From NCBI RefSeq assembly GCF_000384195.1, contig NZ_KB913034.1, positions 1,104,507 to 1,168,506 on the forward strand: a DNA stretch of 64,000 nucleotides, in the 5' to 3' direction. The translations under genes were made by a program, and so were the position numbers. This stretch comes from Allobaculum stercoricanis DSM 13633 (GTDB lineage: Bacteria > Bacillota_I > Bacilli_A > Erysipelotrichales > Erysipelotrichaceae). The notes beneath the pieces are model-generated. The model ran no database searches, was not told where the DNA came from, and was given only the letters and a program-made list of their open reading frames with translations. This document shows, piece by piece, positions 16,823 to 24,904 of the stretch; positions within the stretch are counted from its first letter, which is position 1; each line of letters opens with the position of its first letter.

Positions 16823-18526
16823 TTATTTTACTTCAGATTGTACGAAGTCTAATACTTCTTGAGCAGTGTCTAAAGACAGGCATTTTTGAGCCATTTCTTG
16901 CATTTGTTCATAGCTTAAGCCATTAACAACTTTACGAGCTTTTAAGATCTGAGTTGCTGACATAGAGAATTCATCTAAGCCAAGGCCTAATAGAATTGGT
17001 ACTGCATTTGGTTCACCAGCCATAGCACCGCACATACCAACCCATTTACCATTTTTGTGAGCACCTTGGATTGTCATGTTAACTAAACGCAAGATTGCTG
17101 GGTTGTATGGTTGATAGAGGTAGGAGACTTTCTGAGACATACGGTCTGCTGCCATAGAGTATTGAATTAAGTCGTTTGTACCGATAGAGAAGAAGTCTGC
17201 GTATTTAGAGAATTCATCAGCAAGTACAGCTGCTGCTGGGATTTCAACCATCATACCGATTTGGATATCATCGGAAACTGGAGTACCTTCAGCGATTAAT
17301 TCAGCTTTGCATTCTTCAAATACAGCTTTAGCGTCTTTGAATTCGTTTACTGTAGCGATCATTGGGAACATGATGCAAAGTTTTCCGTAAACGGAAGCAC
17401 GGCAAAGTGCACGAAGTTGTGTTTTGAAGATATCTTTACGGTCTAAGCAAAGACGGATTGCACGGTAGCCCAAGAATGGGTTCATTTCTTCTGGGAATTC
17501 GAAGTAAGAAAGTTTTTTGTCCCCACCGATATCGAGTGTACGAACAACAACTTTTTTACCTTTCATTGTTTCGAGTACCTGTTTATAAACAGCGAACTGT
17601 TCTTCTTCTGTTGGGAAGTGATCGTTATCCATATATAAGAATTCTGTACGGAATAAACCAACACCTTCACCACCATTAGCGATGACTTGTTCAGCATCTT
17701 TTGCATTACCGATGTTTCCAGCAAGTTCAACTTCATGACCATCTACTGTTACGGATTTTGCGTTGATTAAAACTTTAAGTGCTTGTTTTTCTTCTTTATA
17801 TTCTTTTTCTTTTACTGCAAGTCTTTCAACAGTTTCAGCATCTGGGTTAACGAATACTTCGCCATCAAGAGCATCCATACCGATTACATCACCAGTGTTA
17901 ACTGCTTCAAGAATTCCTGTAGTTCCTACAACAGCAGGAATTTCAAGGGAGTTTGCCATAATTGCAGAGTGGCTTGTTTTACCACCGATTGCAGTAACGA
18001 AACCTTTTACGTATTCGTTAAGTTGAGCAGTGTCAGATGGAGTTAAGTCATGTGCAACGATAATGCTAGGTTCGTTGATTGCTGTTAAATCAGGAATTTC
18101 AAGACCTAACAAGTTGCATTTCAAACGGAATGTCACGTCTTTAACGTCAGCTGCTCTTTCACGGAAATAATCGTTGTCCATGCTTTCGAACATAGCAACC
18201 ATCATATCTGCAACTTGAGCTGCTGCATATTCAGCATTAACACCATCAGTGTTAATCATATTTCTCATCTGGCCAATGAGTTCAGGGTCGTTTGCCATCA
18301 TCAAGTGAGCATCGAATACTGCTAATTCTTCTTCAGAAAGACGTTTAGCGGCGCGTTCTTTAACTCCTTCGATATCTTTAATTGTTTTTTCAAAAGCAGC
18401 ATCAAGTTTTTCGATTTCTTTTGCTGCATCTACATCTGTAGTTTTGTTGATTACAACAACTGGTTGTTCAAGCTTATAAGCTTTAGCAGTCGCAACTCCT
18501 GCTGAAGCGGCAATACCTTTTAACAT
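16823..18526 (-). CDS. ptsI: Phosphoenolpyruvate-protein phosphotransferase (PTS Enzyme I)
   Basis: 567 residues, full length. EI takes phosphate from PEP onto its active histidine and passes it to HPr at the head of all PTS sugar uptake. The active-site motif is GGKTSHSAIMANSLEIPAVVG (His at about residue 187). The PEP-binding barrel follows (LFRTEFLYM, GIGTNDLIQYSMA, and cysteine in WVGMCGAMAGEP near 500). The ATG is behind an AGGAGG site. It is alone between intergenic regions; its partner ptsH lies 30 kb away rather than immediately upstream. Confidence 0.98.
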   Translation of the reverse strand: MLKGIAASAGVATAKAYKLEQPVVVINKTTDVDAAKEIEKLDAAFEKTIKDIEGVKERAAKRLSEEELAVFDAHLMMANDPELIGQMRNMINTDGVNAEYAAAQVADMMVAMFESMDNDYFRERAADVKDVTFRLKCNLLGLEIPDLTAINEPSIIVAHDLTPSDTAQLNEYVKGFVTAIGGKTSHSAIMANSLEIPAVVGTTGILEAVNTGDVIGMDALDGEVFVNPDAETVERLAVKEKEYKEEKQALKVLINAKSVTVDGHEVELAGNIGNAKDAEQVIANGGEGVGLFRTEFLYMDNDHFPTEEEQFAVYKQVLETMKGKKVVVRTLDIGGDKKLSYFEFPEEMNPFLGYRAIRLCLDRKDIFKTQLRALCRASVYGKLCIMFPMIATVNEFKDAKAVFEECKAELIAEGTPVSDDIQIGMMVEIPAAAVLADEFSKYADFFSIGTNDLIQYSMAADRMSQKVSYLYQPYNPAILRLVNMTIQGAHKNGKWVGMCGAMAGEPNAVPILLGLGLDEFSMSATQILKARKVVNGLSYEQMQEMAQKCLSLDTAQEVLDFVQSEVK

Positions 18527-18651
18527 TCTTTTCTCCTCCTATAAATGAATGCGTTTTACTTTTAAAATTGTAACATGATTCGCCCCGCGATGAAGGTGAT
18601 TTTTATTCAACATATCATATCTTTTTAACAAAAAGTTCACATTCAACCACT

Positions 18652-18669
18652 CTATAATGATAATTATAG
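18652..18669. repeat. AT-only inverted repeat upstream of ptsI
   Basis: CTATAAT and ATTATAG with a 4-base spacer. The interval between ptsI and the next gene (18527-18787) is otherwise AT-rich, without any gene that I can see. It may be an operator, or chance in such a composition. Confidence 0.3.
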
Positions 18670-18788
18670 TGTATATATCATGATTTATACCCTTTTTCAG
18701 ATTATTTTTTCTGTCTTATTATTTCAATAAATATTTTCAAAGAATTAAAAATGTTCATCTAATTTAAACAAATAAATTAATCTTTAAA

Positions 18789-18818
18789 CAAAAAAGAAGG
18801 GTTCCCAGCGTCCCTTCT
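18789..18818 (-). terminator. Terminator of the ECF S-component gene
   Basis: AGAAGGG/CCCTTCT stem with a 10-nt loop and six T on the minus strand. Confidence 0.85.
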
Positions 18819-18844
18819 AACGATTTCTATATAAATTTTTTTGA

Positions 18845-19480
18845 TTAAGAATTTGTTGATCCTTGATTAGATACCATACTTGGCTTAATGGCTTTGGCCA
18901 AAGCCATGCTGACAATGCCAGCAGCAATCATTTCGAAAATTCCATTTGTTAAAACAACTAAAGCTAAATACATCAATAATGTATCCGGACTTTGTCCAAT
19001 TGCTTGCGCATATTGTGGTCCCCATAATAAAGCAATCAGTCCTAGCACCATAATGGTATGACATAAAGTTGCCAAAACACCGGAAACAAGTGCACTAAGC
19101 GGACGATTGAGTTTTTTATTGAACGCATTGAATAACGTACCTGCAATCCATCCTAACAACACGCGAGGGACAATGGCGATAATTAAAGATGTCCAATTTC
19201 CCGATACGCCTCCAATTGTTACGAATGGTGAAAAACAAAAGGATGTGATCGTAGGCGACATTGTAGCATTCCAAACTGAAGTTAAACCGAATACCAAACC
19301 TAAAGCAGCGCCATAACTAGGTCCCATCAAAATTCCTGCTGCAATTACAGGAATATGCATGACAGTGATTGAAAGGAATGGAGTACGAATATATCCAAGC
19401 GGAGTCAGTACTAATAATAGTTCGATGGCTAAAAACATCGAAAATAAAGCGATGGTTTTTGTTTTTTGATTTCTTTTCAT
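18845..19480 (-). CDS. ECF transporter S component (PF12822 type, possibly pantothenate)
   Basis: 211 residues with six hydrophobic segments. S components bind a vitamin and associate with the shared EcfAA'T module. The pattern TPLGYIRTPFLSITVMHIPVI followed by GILMGPSYGAALGLVFGLTS is typical of the PanT-like group of ECF S proteins, as is SPTITSFCFSPF. The start at 19480 has AGAGGAATTT just upstream; the longer frame has no ribosome site. The substrate is not certain: pantothenate is suggested by resemblance only. No ECF ATPase genes are in the window, so it probably uses a distant module. Confidence 0.75.
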   Translation of the reverse strand: MKRNQKTKTIALFSMFLAIELLLVLTPLGYIRTPFLSITVMHIPVIAAGILMGPSYGAALGLVFGLTSVWNATMSPTITSFCFSPFVTIGGVSGNWTSLIIAIVPRVLLGWIAGTLFNAFNKKLNRPLSALVSGVLATLCHTIMVLGLIALLWGPQYAQAIGQSPDTLLMYLALVVLTNGIFEMIAAGIVSMALAKAIKPSMVSNQGSTNS

Positions 19481-19499
19481 AAATTCCTCTACTTTCGTT

Positions 19500-19730
19500 T
19501 CATGATGAATACGATGTAATGTATAAAACTTCAAAATGAATCTTCATTTTGTTTGGTGACATTTAATTGGCTAGCTTTCCTGGGATAAGTTACCTATGTC
19601 GGTTTCAGAATACTCATTCATTTTGAAAAATCAATAAATGATCGACAATTCCATTTTCATATTTTCATCATTGATTCGTGGTCGTGAAATATCCCCCACG
19701 TGAAAGCGAATACAATAATTTCCATTTTTT
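19500..19730 (-). promoter_or_regulatory. Possible structured leader of the ECF S-component gene
   Basis: About 250 nt separate the gene from the divergent cupin promoter. The transcript would contain GC-richer islands (CACGTGGGGGATATTTCACG near 19690, and AGGTAACTTATCCCAGGAAAGC near 19585). A perfect 8-bp hairpin, CAAAATGA/TCATTTTG (19532-19551), lies about 50 nt before the start codon. I could not match it to the TPP, FMN, THF, preQ1, cobalamin or biotin riboswitch patterns I know. Confidence 0.3.
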
Positions 19731-19779
19731 TAGTCCTTATCTCTTTTCGATTGTCATTTCGTATTTCAATACATATGAT

Positions 19780-19808
19780 TTGCATGTCTTGTATCGCAAA
19801 TTTACAAT
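19780..19808 (+). promoter_or_regulatory. Promoter of the cupin gene
   Basis: TTGCAT, 17-bp spacer, TACAAT. The start point is about 35 bases before the ATG. Confidence 0.7.
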
Positions 19809-19850
19809 GAAGAATAAGATGAACAAATATCTAGAAAGCGAGTGTTCCTC

Positions 19851-20192
19851 ATGATCCGTAAAGAAATTTTAACCCAAGCCGAACATGTTCAAAACGGCCG
19901 AGGTATTGTCAAAACTTATCACATATGCACAAAAGAAGAATTAGGCAAAGTGGGGCGCTTATATGGGCGCGTTGTATTAGATCCGGGTTGTTCCATTGGT
20001 TGGCATCAACACCTTGGCGAAACAGAACCTTATTATGTTCTAAAAGGTCAAGGTACATTTATTGACAACGATGAAAAAGCCTACCCAGTTGGTCCCGGTG
20101 ATGTTTGTTTAATTGAAAACGGGCAATTCCATTCTATTGAAAATAATAGTGATGAACCTCTTGAATTTATGGCTTTAATTTATAATCTTTAG
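19851..20192 (+). CDS. Single-domain cupin protein
   Basis: 113 residues forming one small beta-barrel cupin. Motif 1 is seen as GCSIGWHQHLGETEPYYVLKG, with metal-ligand candidates HxH and the Glu/Tyr stretch. Motif 2 is PGDVCLIENGQFH, with the last histidine. Such proteins bind a metal or small ligand; no specific reaction can be assigned. I start at the ATG at 19851 (MIRKE…) because the AAAGCGAG site lies 8 bases upstream. It has its own promoter and terminator. Confidence 0.85.
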   Translation: MIRKEILTQAEHVQNGRGIVKTYHICTKEELGKVGRLYGRVVLDPGCSIGWHQHLGETEPYYVLKGQGTFIDNDEKAYPVGPGDVCLIENGQFHSIENNSDEPLEFMALIYNL

Positions 20193-20246
20193 TTGATTCA
20201 TTTTCTTCATTTTCAATTATCCATTGTTTTTCGTATTTTCTAACTC

Positions 20247-20283
20247 GCGTTTGGCTTAAGACTCGTCTTCCAAACGCTTTTTT
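20247..20283 (+). terminator. Terminator of the cupin gene
   Basis: GCGTTTGG/CCAAACGC stem with a 15-nt loop, then TTTTTT. Confidence 0.9.
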
Positions 20284-20374
20284 CTTGGAACTTTCTACTT
20301 ACCCTGCTCACTTTTTCATTTTCGATCAAAAAGAGTATGATAGAGAAGTTAATCAAATCAGAAAGAAACGTATT

Positions 20375-21061
20375 ATGAAAAAAATTCTCTATTATTTTGG
20401 CCAAGCCATGCTCATTCTTAGCTCCCTATTGTTGTTTATCTTGGATTCAACACAAACTATGATCATCTCTTACTCTTGTATCATAACGGGCATTCTTTTA
20501 ATGCTTGCTTATGCTGTAGGGACTAAAACTAAAACGAACTGGGCAGGATTTTTCTTATTCTCTAGTATTTCGATGTGTCATCTCTTTTATGTCTCCGTCT
20601 TCACATCCTTTTCCGGTTGGATTATGGGCGCATTTGTCGTGATGATGATGACTTCATTTTTATTTTTATATCGTGCAGTTAAAGATGATTTAGATTTACG
20701 AGCTCTCTTGTCCTATACATTATTTTCTAAAATTGCTATTGTCCCTGAGCTCATTCTCAATCAATATCTTGCACAAAATCCGGATTATTCAATGCTTGGC
20801 AATTTCAACTGGATTCTTTTGGCATTCACTTCCTTATTTGCGATTAGTGCTTTAGTCAAAATGTACCAAAAAGAAATCATCGTCCAAAATTGGGCTATTG
20901 TTTTAGGCTTATTCCAGTTCTTCTTTGTCAGCGATATTTTTTCTGTGGTTGCTATGCTTGTGCTTGTTTTACGATATAAAGAACCAATTTCCGAAAAGAA
21001 AATCCCGGTTTATCAAAAAGGTTCTTTTGCATCATCTAAAGTGCATAAACCAAAACGATAA
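20375..21061 (+). CDS. Multi-pass membrane protein of unknown family
   Basis: 228 residues with about seven hydrophobic segments, from residue 8 to about 205, and a basic cytoplasmic tail ending KVHKPKR. A lysine-rich start (MKKILYYFG) precedes the first helix. The ATG at 20375 has AGAAAG upstream; the frame is open for 30 codons before it but overlaps the cupin terminator. I do not recognise the family. It lacks obvious catalytic motifs, so transporter, sensor or enzyme cannot be told apart. It is followed by a clear terminator. Confidence 0.65.
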   Translation: MKKILYYFGQAMLILSSLLLFILDSTQTMIISYSCIITGILLMLAYAVGTKTKTNWAGFFLFSSISMCHLFYVSVFTSFSGWIMGAFVVMMMTSFLFLYRAVKDDLDLRALLSYTLFSKIAIVPELILNQYLAQNPDYSMLGNFNWILLAFTSLFAISALVKMYQKEIIVQNWAIVLGLFQFFFVSDIFSVVAMLVLVLRYKEPISEKKIPVYQKGSFASSKVHKPKR

Positions 21062-21087
21062 TGATCCAATTCATAAACATAAACTTT

Positions 21088-21119
21088 ATCTCCCTGCTCA
21101 TTCAAGTAGGGAGATTTCA
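21088..21119 (+). terminator. Terminator of the plus-strand membrane-protein gene
   Basis: ATCTCCCT/AGGGAGAT stem with a 12-nt loop and a weak T tract. Confidence 0.7.
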
Positions 21120-21127
21120 TTAACACA

Positions 21128-21183
21128 AAAAAGCCCTTTAAGCAAGAACTCATTTAATTACAAGTCTTGTCAAAAAGGGCTTT
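21128..21183 (-). terminator. Terminator of the ankyrin/EF-G-like operon
   Basis: AAAGCCCTTT/AAAGGGCTTT perfect outer stem, with an inner CAAG/CTTG pairing and flanking A/T runs. Confidence 0.88.
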
Positions 21184-21222
21184 GATTGTTTAATGAATAG
21201 GGTTATGGATGAATATTTTACG

Positions 21223-23301
21223 TTATTTATTATCTTCTTGGGCTTGAGCAATAATGCGTTGAGCAATATTGTCTGGTACTGGATCATAGCGATCCATAGA
21301 AATTGTATAAGTACCTAAGCCTTGAGCCATTGAACGTAAGTCGATGGCATAACGTGAAACTTCCATCATTGGCACTTGGGCAGAAATCACTTGTTCGTCA
21401 CCTTCTGGATCCATACCAAGGATTGCACCACGACGTTTGTTTAAATCACCAATAATTGTACCTGTGTATTCATCAGGAACGCGTACTGTGATATTCACAA
21501 TTGGTTCGAGTAAGATTGGACGACATTTTGTCATCGCATCTTTGAATGCAAGACGAGCTGCTTGTTTAAATGCCATTTCAGAAGAGTCAACATCATGGTA
21601 TTTACCATCTAATAATGTTGTTTTGACATTAACCATCTTATATCCAGCTAATGGGCCAACTTGAGCATTTTCACGTAAACCGTTTTCTACAGCTGGGAAG
21701 TATTGTTTTGGAACTGCACCACCAAATACTTTTTCATCGAATACGAGTTCTTCTGTATCTGGATTTGGCGCAAACTCAACAAATACATGACCGAACTGAC
21801 CATGACCACCGGATTGTTTTTTATGACGTCCTTCGCCTACTGCTGTTTTTGTGATTGTTTCACGGTAAGTTATTTTTGGATCTTTAAGTACAACTTCCGC
21901 TTTGAATTTAGATTTTAATTTATTAACGATTACATCTAAATGCTGATCACCTAAACCATAAATTACAGTTTCTTTAGTTTCTGGGTTATTTTCAACACGG
22001 AATGTTGGATCTTCTTCAGCAATACGGTTTAAACCTGTAGATAGACGATCTTCATCGTTTTTCGTTTTAGGACTTACTGCTTGACCATATAATGGTTCAT
22101 CAAATGTGATTGGATCATAGATCAAACGAGTGCCTTTTGCGCAAAGTGTATCATTTGTTTCTGTGCTGACGAGTTTAGAAATCGCACCAATATCACCGGT
22201 AAATAATTTACCTGCAGCGGTTTGGAAACGACCTTTGATTGTGAACAGAGAACCTAATTTTTCTGGTTTTCCATTATTTCCATTCACAACTTGGCTATCA
22301 GAAGCAAGTGTTCCTGAAAGAACTTTGACATAGGAAATTCGTCCTACGAATGGGTCCATGATTGTTTTGAACACTTGCGCAGTCATTGTTTCTTCTTCAG
22401 CTGTTAATAATTCAACTTCTTCGCCTTCTGGAGTATGAAGTTTGATTAAACCTTTTTCAGAATAAGATGGGAAATAAGTGACGATTAAATCCATCAAGCG
22501 GCCGATTCCACGAGATTCAACGGCAGAACCAGAGAATACTGGAATAATTTCACCTGAGCGAACACCAATACGAACGCCACGAGTCAGTTCAGCATCAGTA
22601 AATTCTTCACCAGAGAAGAATTTTTCCATCAGTTCGTCATCACCCATCGCAACTGCTTCAGCGATCTGATCTTTATACATGCTGATTTCATCAGCCATTT
22701 CTTCAGGAACTGGTTGAGCTACGGAATCAGATGCTTTTGGTCCATGATGATACCAAGCTTTGTTTTTGAGAATATTAACGGTTCCCACGTATTTGCCATT
22801 TTCGATGATTGGTACTTCAAATGGAATAACGGATTTACCGAATTTTTCGTGAAGTTTTGCATAGGCATCATCGAAAGAAGTATTTTCTTCATCTAAATGG
22901 TTGATAAAGAAAATCGTCGGTTTTTTAGCCGCTTTAGCTTCTTTAAATGCTAGAGATGTACCAGGTTCGAGTGGATCTTTAGCGTTAACTACGATGAGCA
23001 CGCTATCCCCAGCAGCGAATCCAGCTTGTTTTTCACCTGTAAAATCGAGGTAGCCAGGTGTATCGATAAAGTTAATTTTGCAGTCATCCCATTCAATTGG
23101 AACAATTGACGTGTAAATGGAAATTCCACGTTTAATTTCTTCAGGATCAAAATCGATTAAACTAGAGCCTTCAGATGTTTTTCCAAAACGATCTGTTGCA
23201 TCAGTGTAATAAAGCATTGCTTCAAGTACACTTGTTTTTCCAGCTCCAGAATGTCCTACAACGCTGACGTTACGAACTTCGTTACTTTTATAGTCTCGCA
23301 T
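21223..23301 (-). CDS. EF-G-like translational GTPase (EF-G-2/FusA2 type)
   Basis: 692 residues with the five-domain order of EF-G. G1 is GHSGAGKTS (canonical EF-G has AHIDAGKTT), G3 is DTPGYLDF and G5 is SGSA. G4 reads NHLD instead of NKxD, losing the lysine that contacts the guanine. Domain IV keeps a glycine-rich tip region, KKQSGGHGQFGH (about residue 500). This matches the EF-G-2 group, whose Thermus member binds ribosomes but does not replace EF-G; its role is unsettled. It is the second gene of an operon, 13 bp after the ankyrin gene, and is controlled from the leader at 24019-24144. Confidence 0.9.
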   Translation of the reverse strand: MRDYKSNEVRNVSVVGHSGAGKTSVLEAMLYYTDATDRFGKTSEGSSLIDFDPEEIKRGISIYTSIVPIEWDDCKINFIDTPGYLDFTGEKQAGFAAGDSVLIVVNAKDPLEPGTSLAFKEAKAAKKPTIFFINHLDEENTSFDDAYAKLHEKFGKSVIPFEVPIIENGKYVGTVNILKNKAWYHHGPKASDSVAQPVPEEMADEISMYKDQIAEAVAMGDDELMEKFFSGEEFTDAELTRGVRIGVRSGEIIPVFSGSAVESRGIGRLMDLIVTYFPSYSEKGLIKLHTPEGEEVELLTAEEETMTAQVFKTIMDPFVGRISYVKVLSGTLASDSQVVNGNNGKPEKLGSLFTIKGRFQTAAGKLFTGDIGAISKLVSTETNDTLCAKGTRLIYDPITFDEPLYGQAVSPKTKNDEDRLSTGLNRIAEEDPTFRVENNPETKETVIYGLGDQHLDVIVNKLKSKFKAEVVLKDPKITYRETITKTAVGEGRHKKQSGGHGQFGHVFVEFAPNPDTEELVFDEKVFGGAVPKQYFPAVENGLRENAQVGPLAGYKMVNVKTTLLDGKYHDVDSSEMAFKQAARLAFKDAMTKCRPILLEPIVNITVRVPDEYTGTIIGDLNKRRGAILGMDPEGDEQVISAQVPMMEVSRYAIDLRSMAQGLGTYTISMDRYDPVPDNIAQRIIAQAQEDNK

Positions 23302-23314
23302 AACTCAAACCCTC

Positions 23315-23989
23315 TTAAACTGCTAACAATGGCTCTAATTGAGCTCTGCAGTATTCTCTTACGTATTCAAGTGCTGTATTTCCTTGTTTATCTTTCATGT
23401 CTTTGTCAGCACCATAAACTAAAAGTTTTTCAACGAGGGATGGATATCCACCATAAGCAGCTCTCATTAAAGCTGTGCAACCATTATTATCAAATAAGTT
23501 TACATCTGCGTTACGATCTAACAACATGTTGATTGTGTCGCGTTTGAAGGCGATACATGCTTCCATTAAAGCGGAACGTCCGACTTCGTCTTGGGCATTG
23601 ATATCTGCTCCAGCATCTAATAAAACTTGAATGCAACGGTCTTGACCAAGTAATGCAGCACGCATTAAAGCTGTTCTTCCATTGTCATCTTTCAGGTTTA
23701 CATCAGCACCTGCTTCAATTAGTGCTTTACAAATTGTTCGGTTGCCTTTTTTAGCAGCACCCATCAATGCAGTTTTTCCATAATTATCTGTAGCATTAAC
23801 GTCTGCTCCATTATCGATTAAAAGTTGAACGATATCCTTGCGGTCACGTTTTGCTGCACGCATCAATGCCGTTCTTCCATCACCGTTTGCGTAGTTAACA
23901 TCAGCGCCAGAGCGAATCTGACCAACTGCCATCGCGAAGTCACCATTTGCACATGCGTCCCAGAACACTTTATTGAATTTTTCATCCAT
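23315..23989 (-). CDS. Ankyrin-repeat protein
   Basis: 224 residues made almost wholly of six ankyrin repeats of 33 residues (GRTALMRAAKRD.., GKTALMGAAKKG.., GRTALMRAALLG.., GRSALMEACIAF.., GCTALMRAAYGG..). The short N-terminus reads MDEKFNKVFWDACANGDFA and there is no signal peptide. Ankyrin stacks bind partner proteins. The start at 23989 follows AGGAGG. It is the first gene of a two-gene operon with the EF-G-like GTPase only 13 bp away, so the simplest inference is that it acts with or on that GTPase or the ribosome. Confidence 0.9.
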   Translation of the reverse strand: MDEKFNKVFWDACANGDFAMAVGQIRSGADVNYANGDGRTALMRAAKRDRKDIVQLLIDNGADVNATDNYGKTALMGAAKKGNRTICKALIEAGADVNLKDDNGRTALMRAALLGQDRCIQVLLDAGADINAQDEVGRSALMEACIAFKRDTINMLLDRNADVNLFDNNGCTALMRAAYGGYPSLVEKLLVYGADKDMKDKQGNTALEYVREYCRAQLEPLLAV

Positions 23990-24018
23990 GAGATTTTTCC
24001 TCCTATTATTAACCCATT

Positions 24019-24077
24019 AAAAAATCGGACCGATCTGCCGCCTAAAAAATGGCGGATTTTTTAAACTTGGGTCCGAT
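24019..24077 (-). terminator. Leader terminator (attenuator) of the ankyrin/EF-G-like operon
   Basis: ATCGGACC (24070-24077) pairs with GGTCCGAT (24024-24031), enclosing a CCGCC/GGCGG inner hairpin and followed by TTTTTT. It lies in the 5' leader, only about 30 bases before the ankyrin start codon. An alternative AAAAAAT/ATTTTTT hairpin with loop CCGCC is mutually exclusive with the inner stem. Confidence 0.75.
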
Positions 24078-24144
24078 GACACACGGAAAGAAAATCCGGT
24101 TTTCTATAATTTTTATTTTTGTTTACTTGAACATTGCTTTTCAT
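24061..24144 (-). CDS. Leader peptide ORF, 27 residues, upstream of the attenuator
   Basis: The ATG at 24144 is preceded by AAGGAAGGAA, 9 bases away. It reads 27 codons rich in Lys and Asn and ends CHRTQV before TAA at 24061. Its CAT-CGG-ACC codons are the 5' arm of the downstream terminator. A ribosome at or near the stop would mask that arm and let RNA polymerase continue. This is the layout of leader-peptide attenuators such as those ahead of tet(M) and antibiotic-resistance ABC-F genes. Confidence 0.55.
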   Translation of the reverse strand: MKSNVQVNKNKNYRKPDFLSVCHRTQV

Positions 24145-24345
24145 GAAAACCACTTCCTTCCTTAACGTGATTCTATTGTAAGTGCTTCCACGTGCGATTA
24201 CAAACTTTTGACCAAACAAGCCACTTAAACGTCCTAGTTGGCCTACTTACATAATTATTTATTTTGGTAACATCTAAATCAGATATGTTTTCTGCAATTA
24301 TAGACTATAATTAGAGTTGGTTTTTTCGTTCATTCCCTTTTGTAT

Positions 24346-24393
24346 GCAAAAAGGCGCGTTGAAATTGAGCATTCAACTTCAACGCGCCTTTTT
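24346..24393 (-). terminator. Strong terminator of the AAA+ ATPase unit
   Basis: AAAAAGGCGCGTTGAA/TTCAACGCGCCTTTTT, a 16-bp stem with a 14-nt loop. Between 24166 and 24345 I see only AT-rich upstream sequence for the leader transcript. Confidence 0.95.
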
Positions 24394-24437
24394 AGACTCA
24401 TTTTTCTTTTCTTCTTGGTAAGGAACCCTTCTGCTGA

Positions 24438-24866
24438 CTAAAGCGTTTCGGGCATGACGACAATATCAAGATGATCAAAAGCTTGTGGGCTTTCTTTAGT
24501 CCAATCTTGATAATTATCTGACCAAGTTTCTAAATAATCTAAATAACATCCAAGTTCATAAGTTGGATGTTGTGGTGTATAAGTTTGACCATAGTTTAAA
24601 GCTTCCAACAAGAAATTTTCGCTAACTTCTATATTTTGACCCATTAAAATGTGAGCACGAATCAGTCTTGCTAAATACAAACGCAAGCCGATATGATAAA
24701 GCTCTTTTTTGCTTTCTGGTACTTGCTTGTCGTCATCTTGCATTTGAAATGCTTCTTTGGCCATCACAAGTGTTTCATAGACTAAAAACCAACGTAAGTC
24801 TTCACTGATCAGTGGACAAATTGAATCATAATGTTCAAGAATTTGTGGGCTAGTCGGTTGATTCAT
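24438..24866 (-). CDS. Hypothetical partner of the AAA+ ATPase, 142 residues
   Basis: A soluble helical protein starting at the ATG at 24866 behind AGAAAGGAATAGGAA. The frame is open 14 codons further up but overlaps the ATPase stop and has no ribosome site there. The family is unknown. The centre (LYHIGLRLYLARLIRAHILMGQ) resembles a tetratricopeptide-like helical pair. It lies 38 bp after the AAA+ gene and shares its terminator, so it is probably a dedicated partner or substrate adaptor. Confidence 0.6.
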   Translation of the reverse strand: MNQPTSPQILEHYDSICPLISEDLRWFLVYETLVMAKEAFQMQDDDKQVPESKKELYHIGLRLYLARLIRAHILMGQNIEVSENFLLEALNYGQTYTPQHPTYELGCYLDYLETWSDNYQDWTKESPQAFDHLDIVVMPETL

Positions 24867-24904
24867 GTTCCTATTCCTTTCTTGGTCCAAATGCGATCTT
24901 TCAA

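Noticed and set aside
19701..19714. cre-like sequence TGAAAGCGAATACA near the cupin/ECF promoters
   Set aside because: It misses a core position and sits inside the possible RNA leader; too weak to call.
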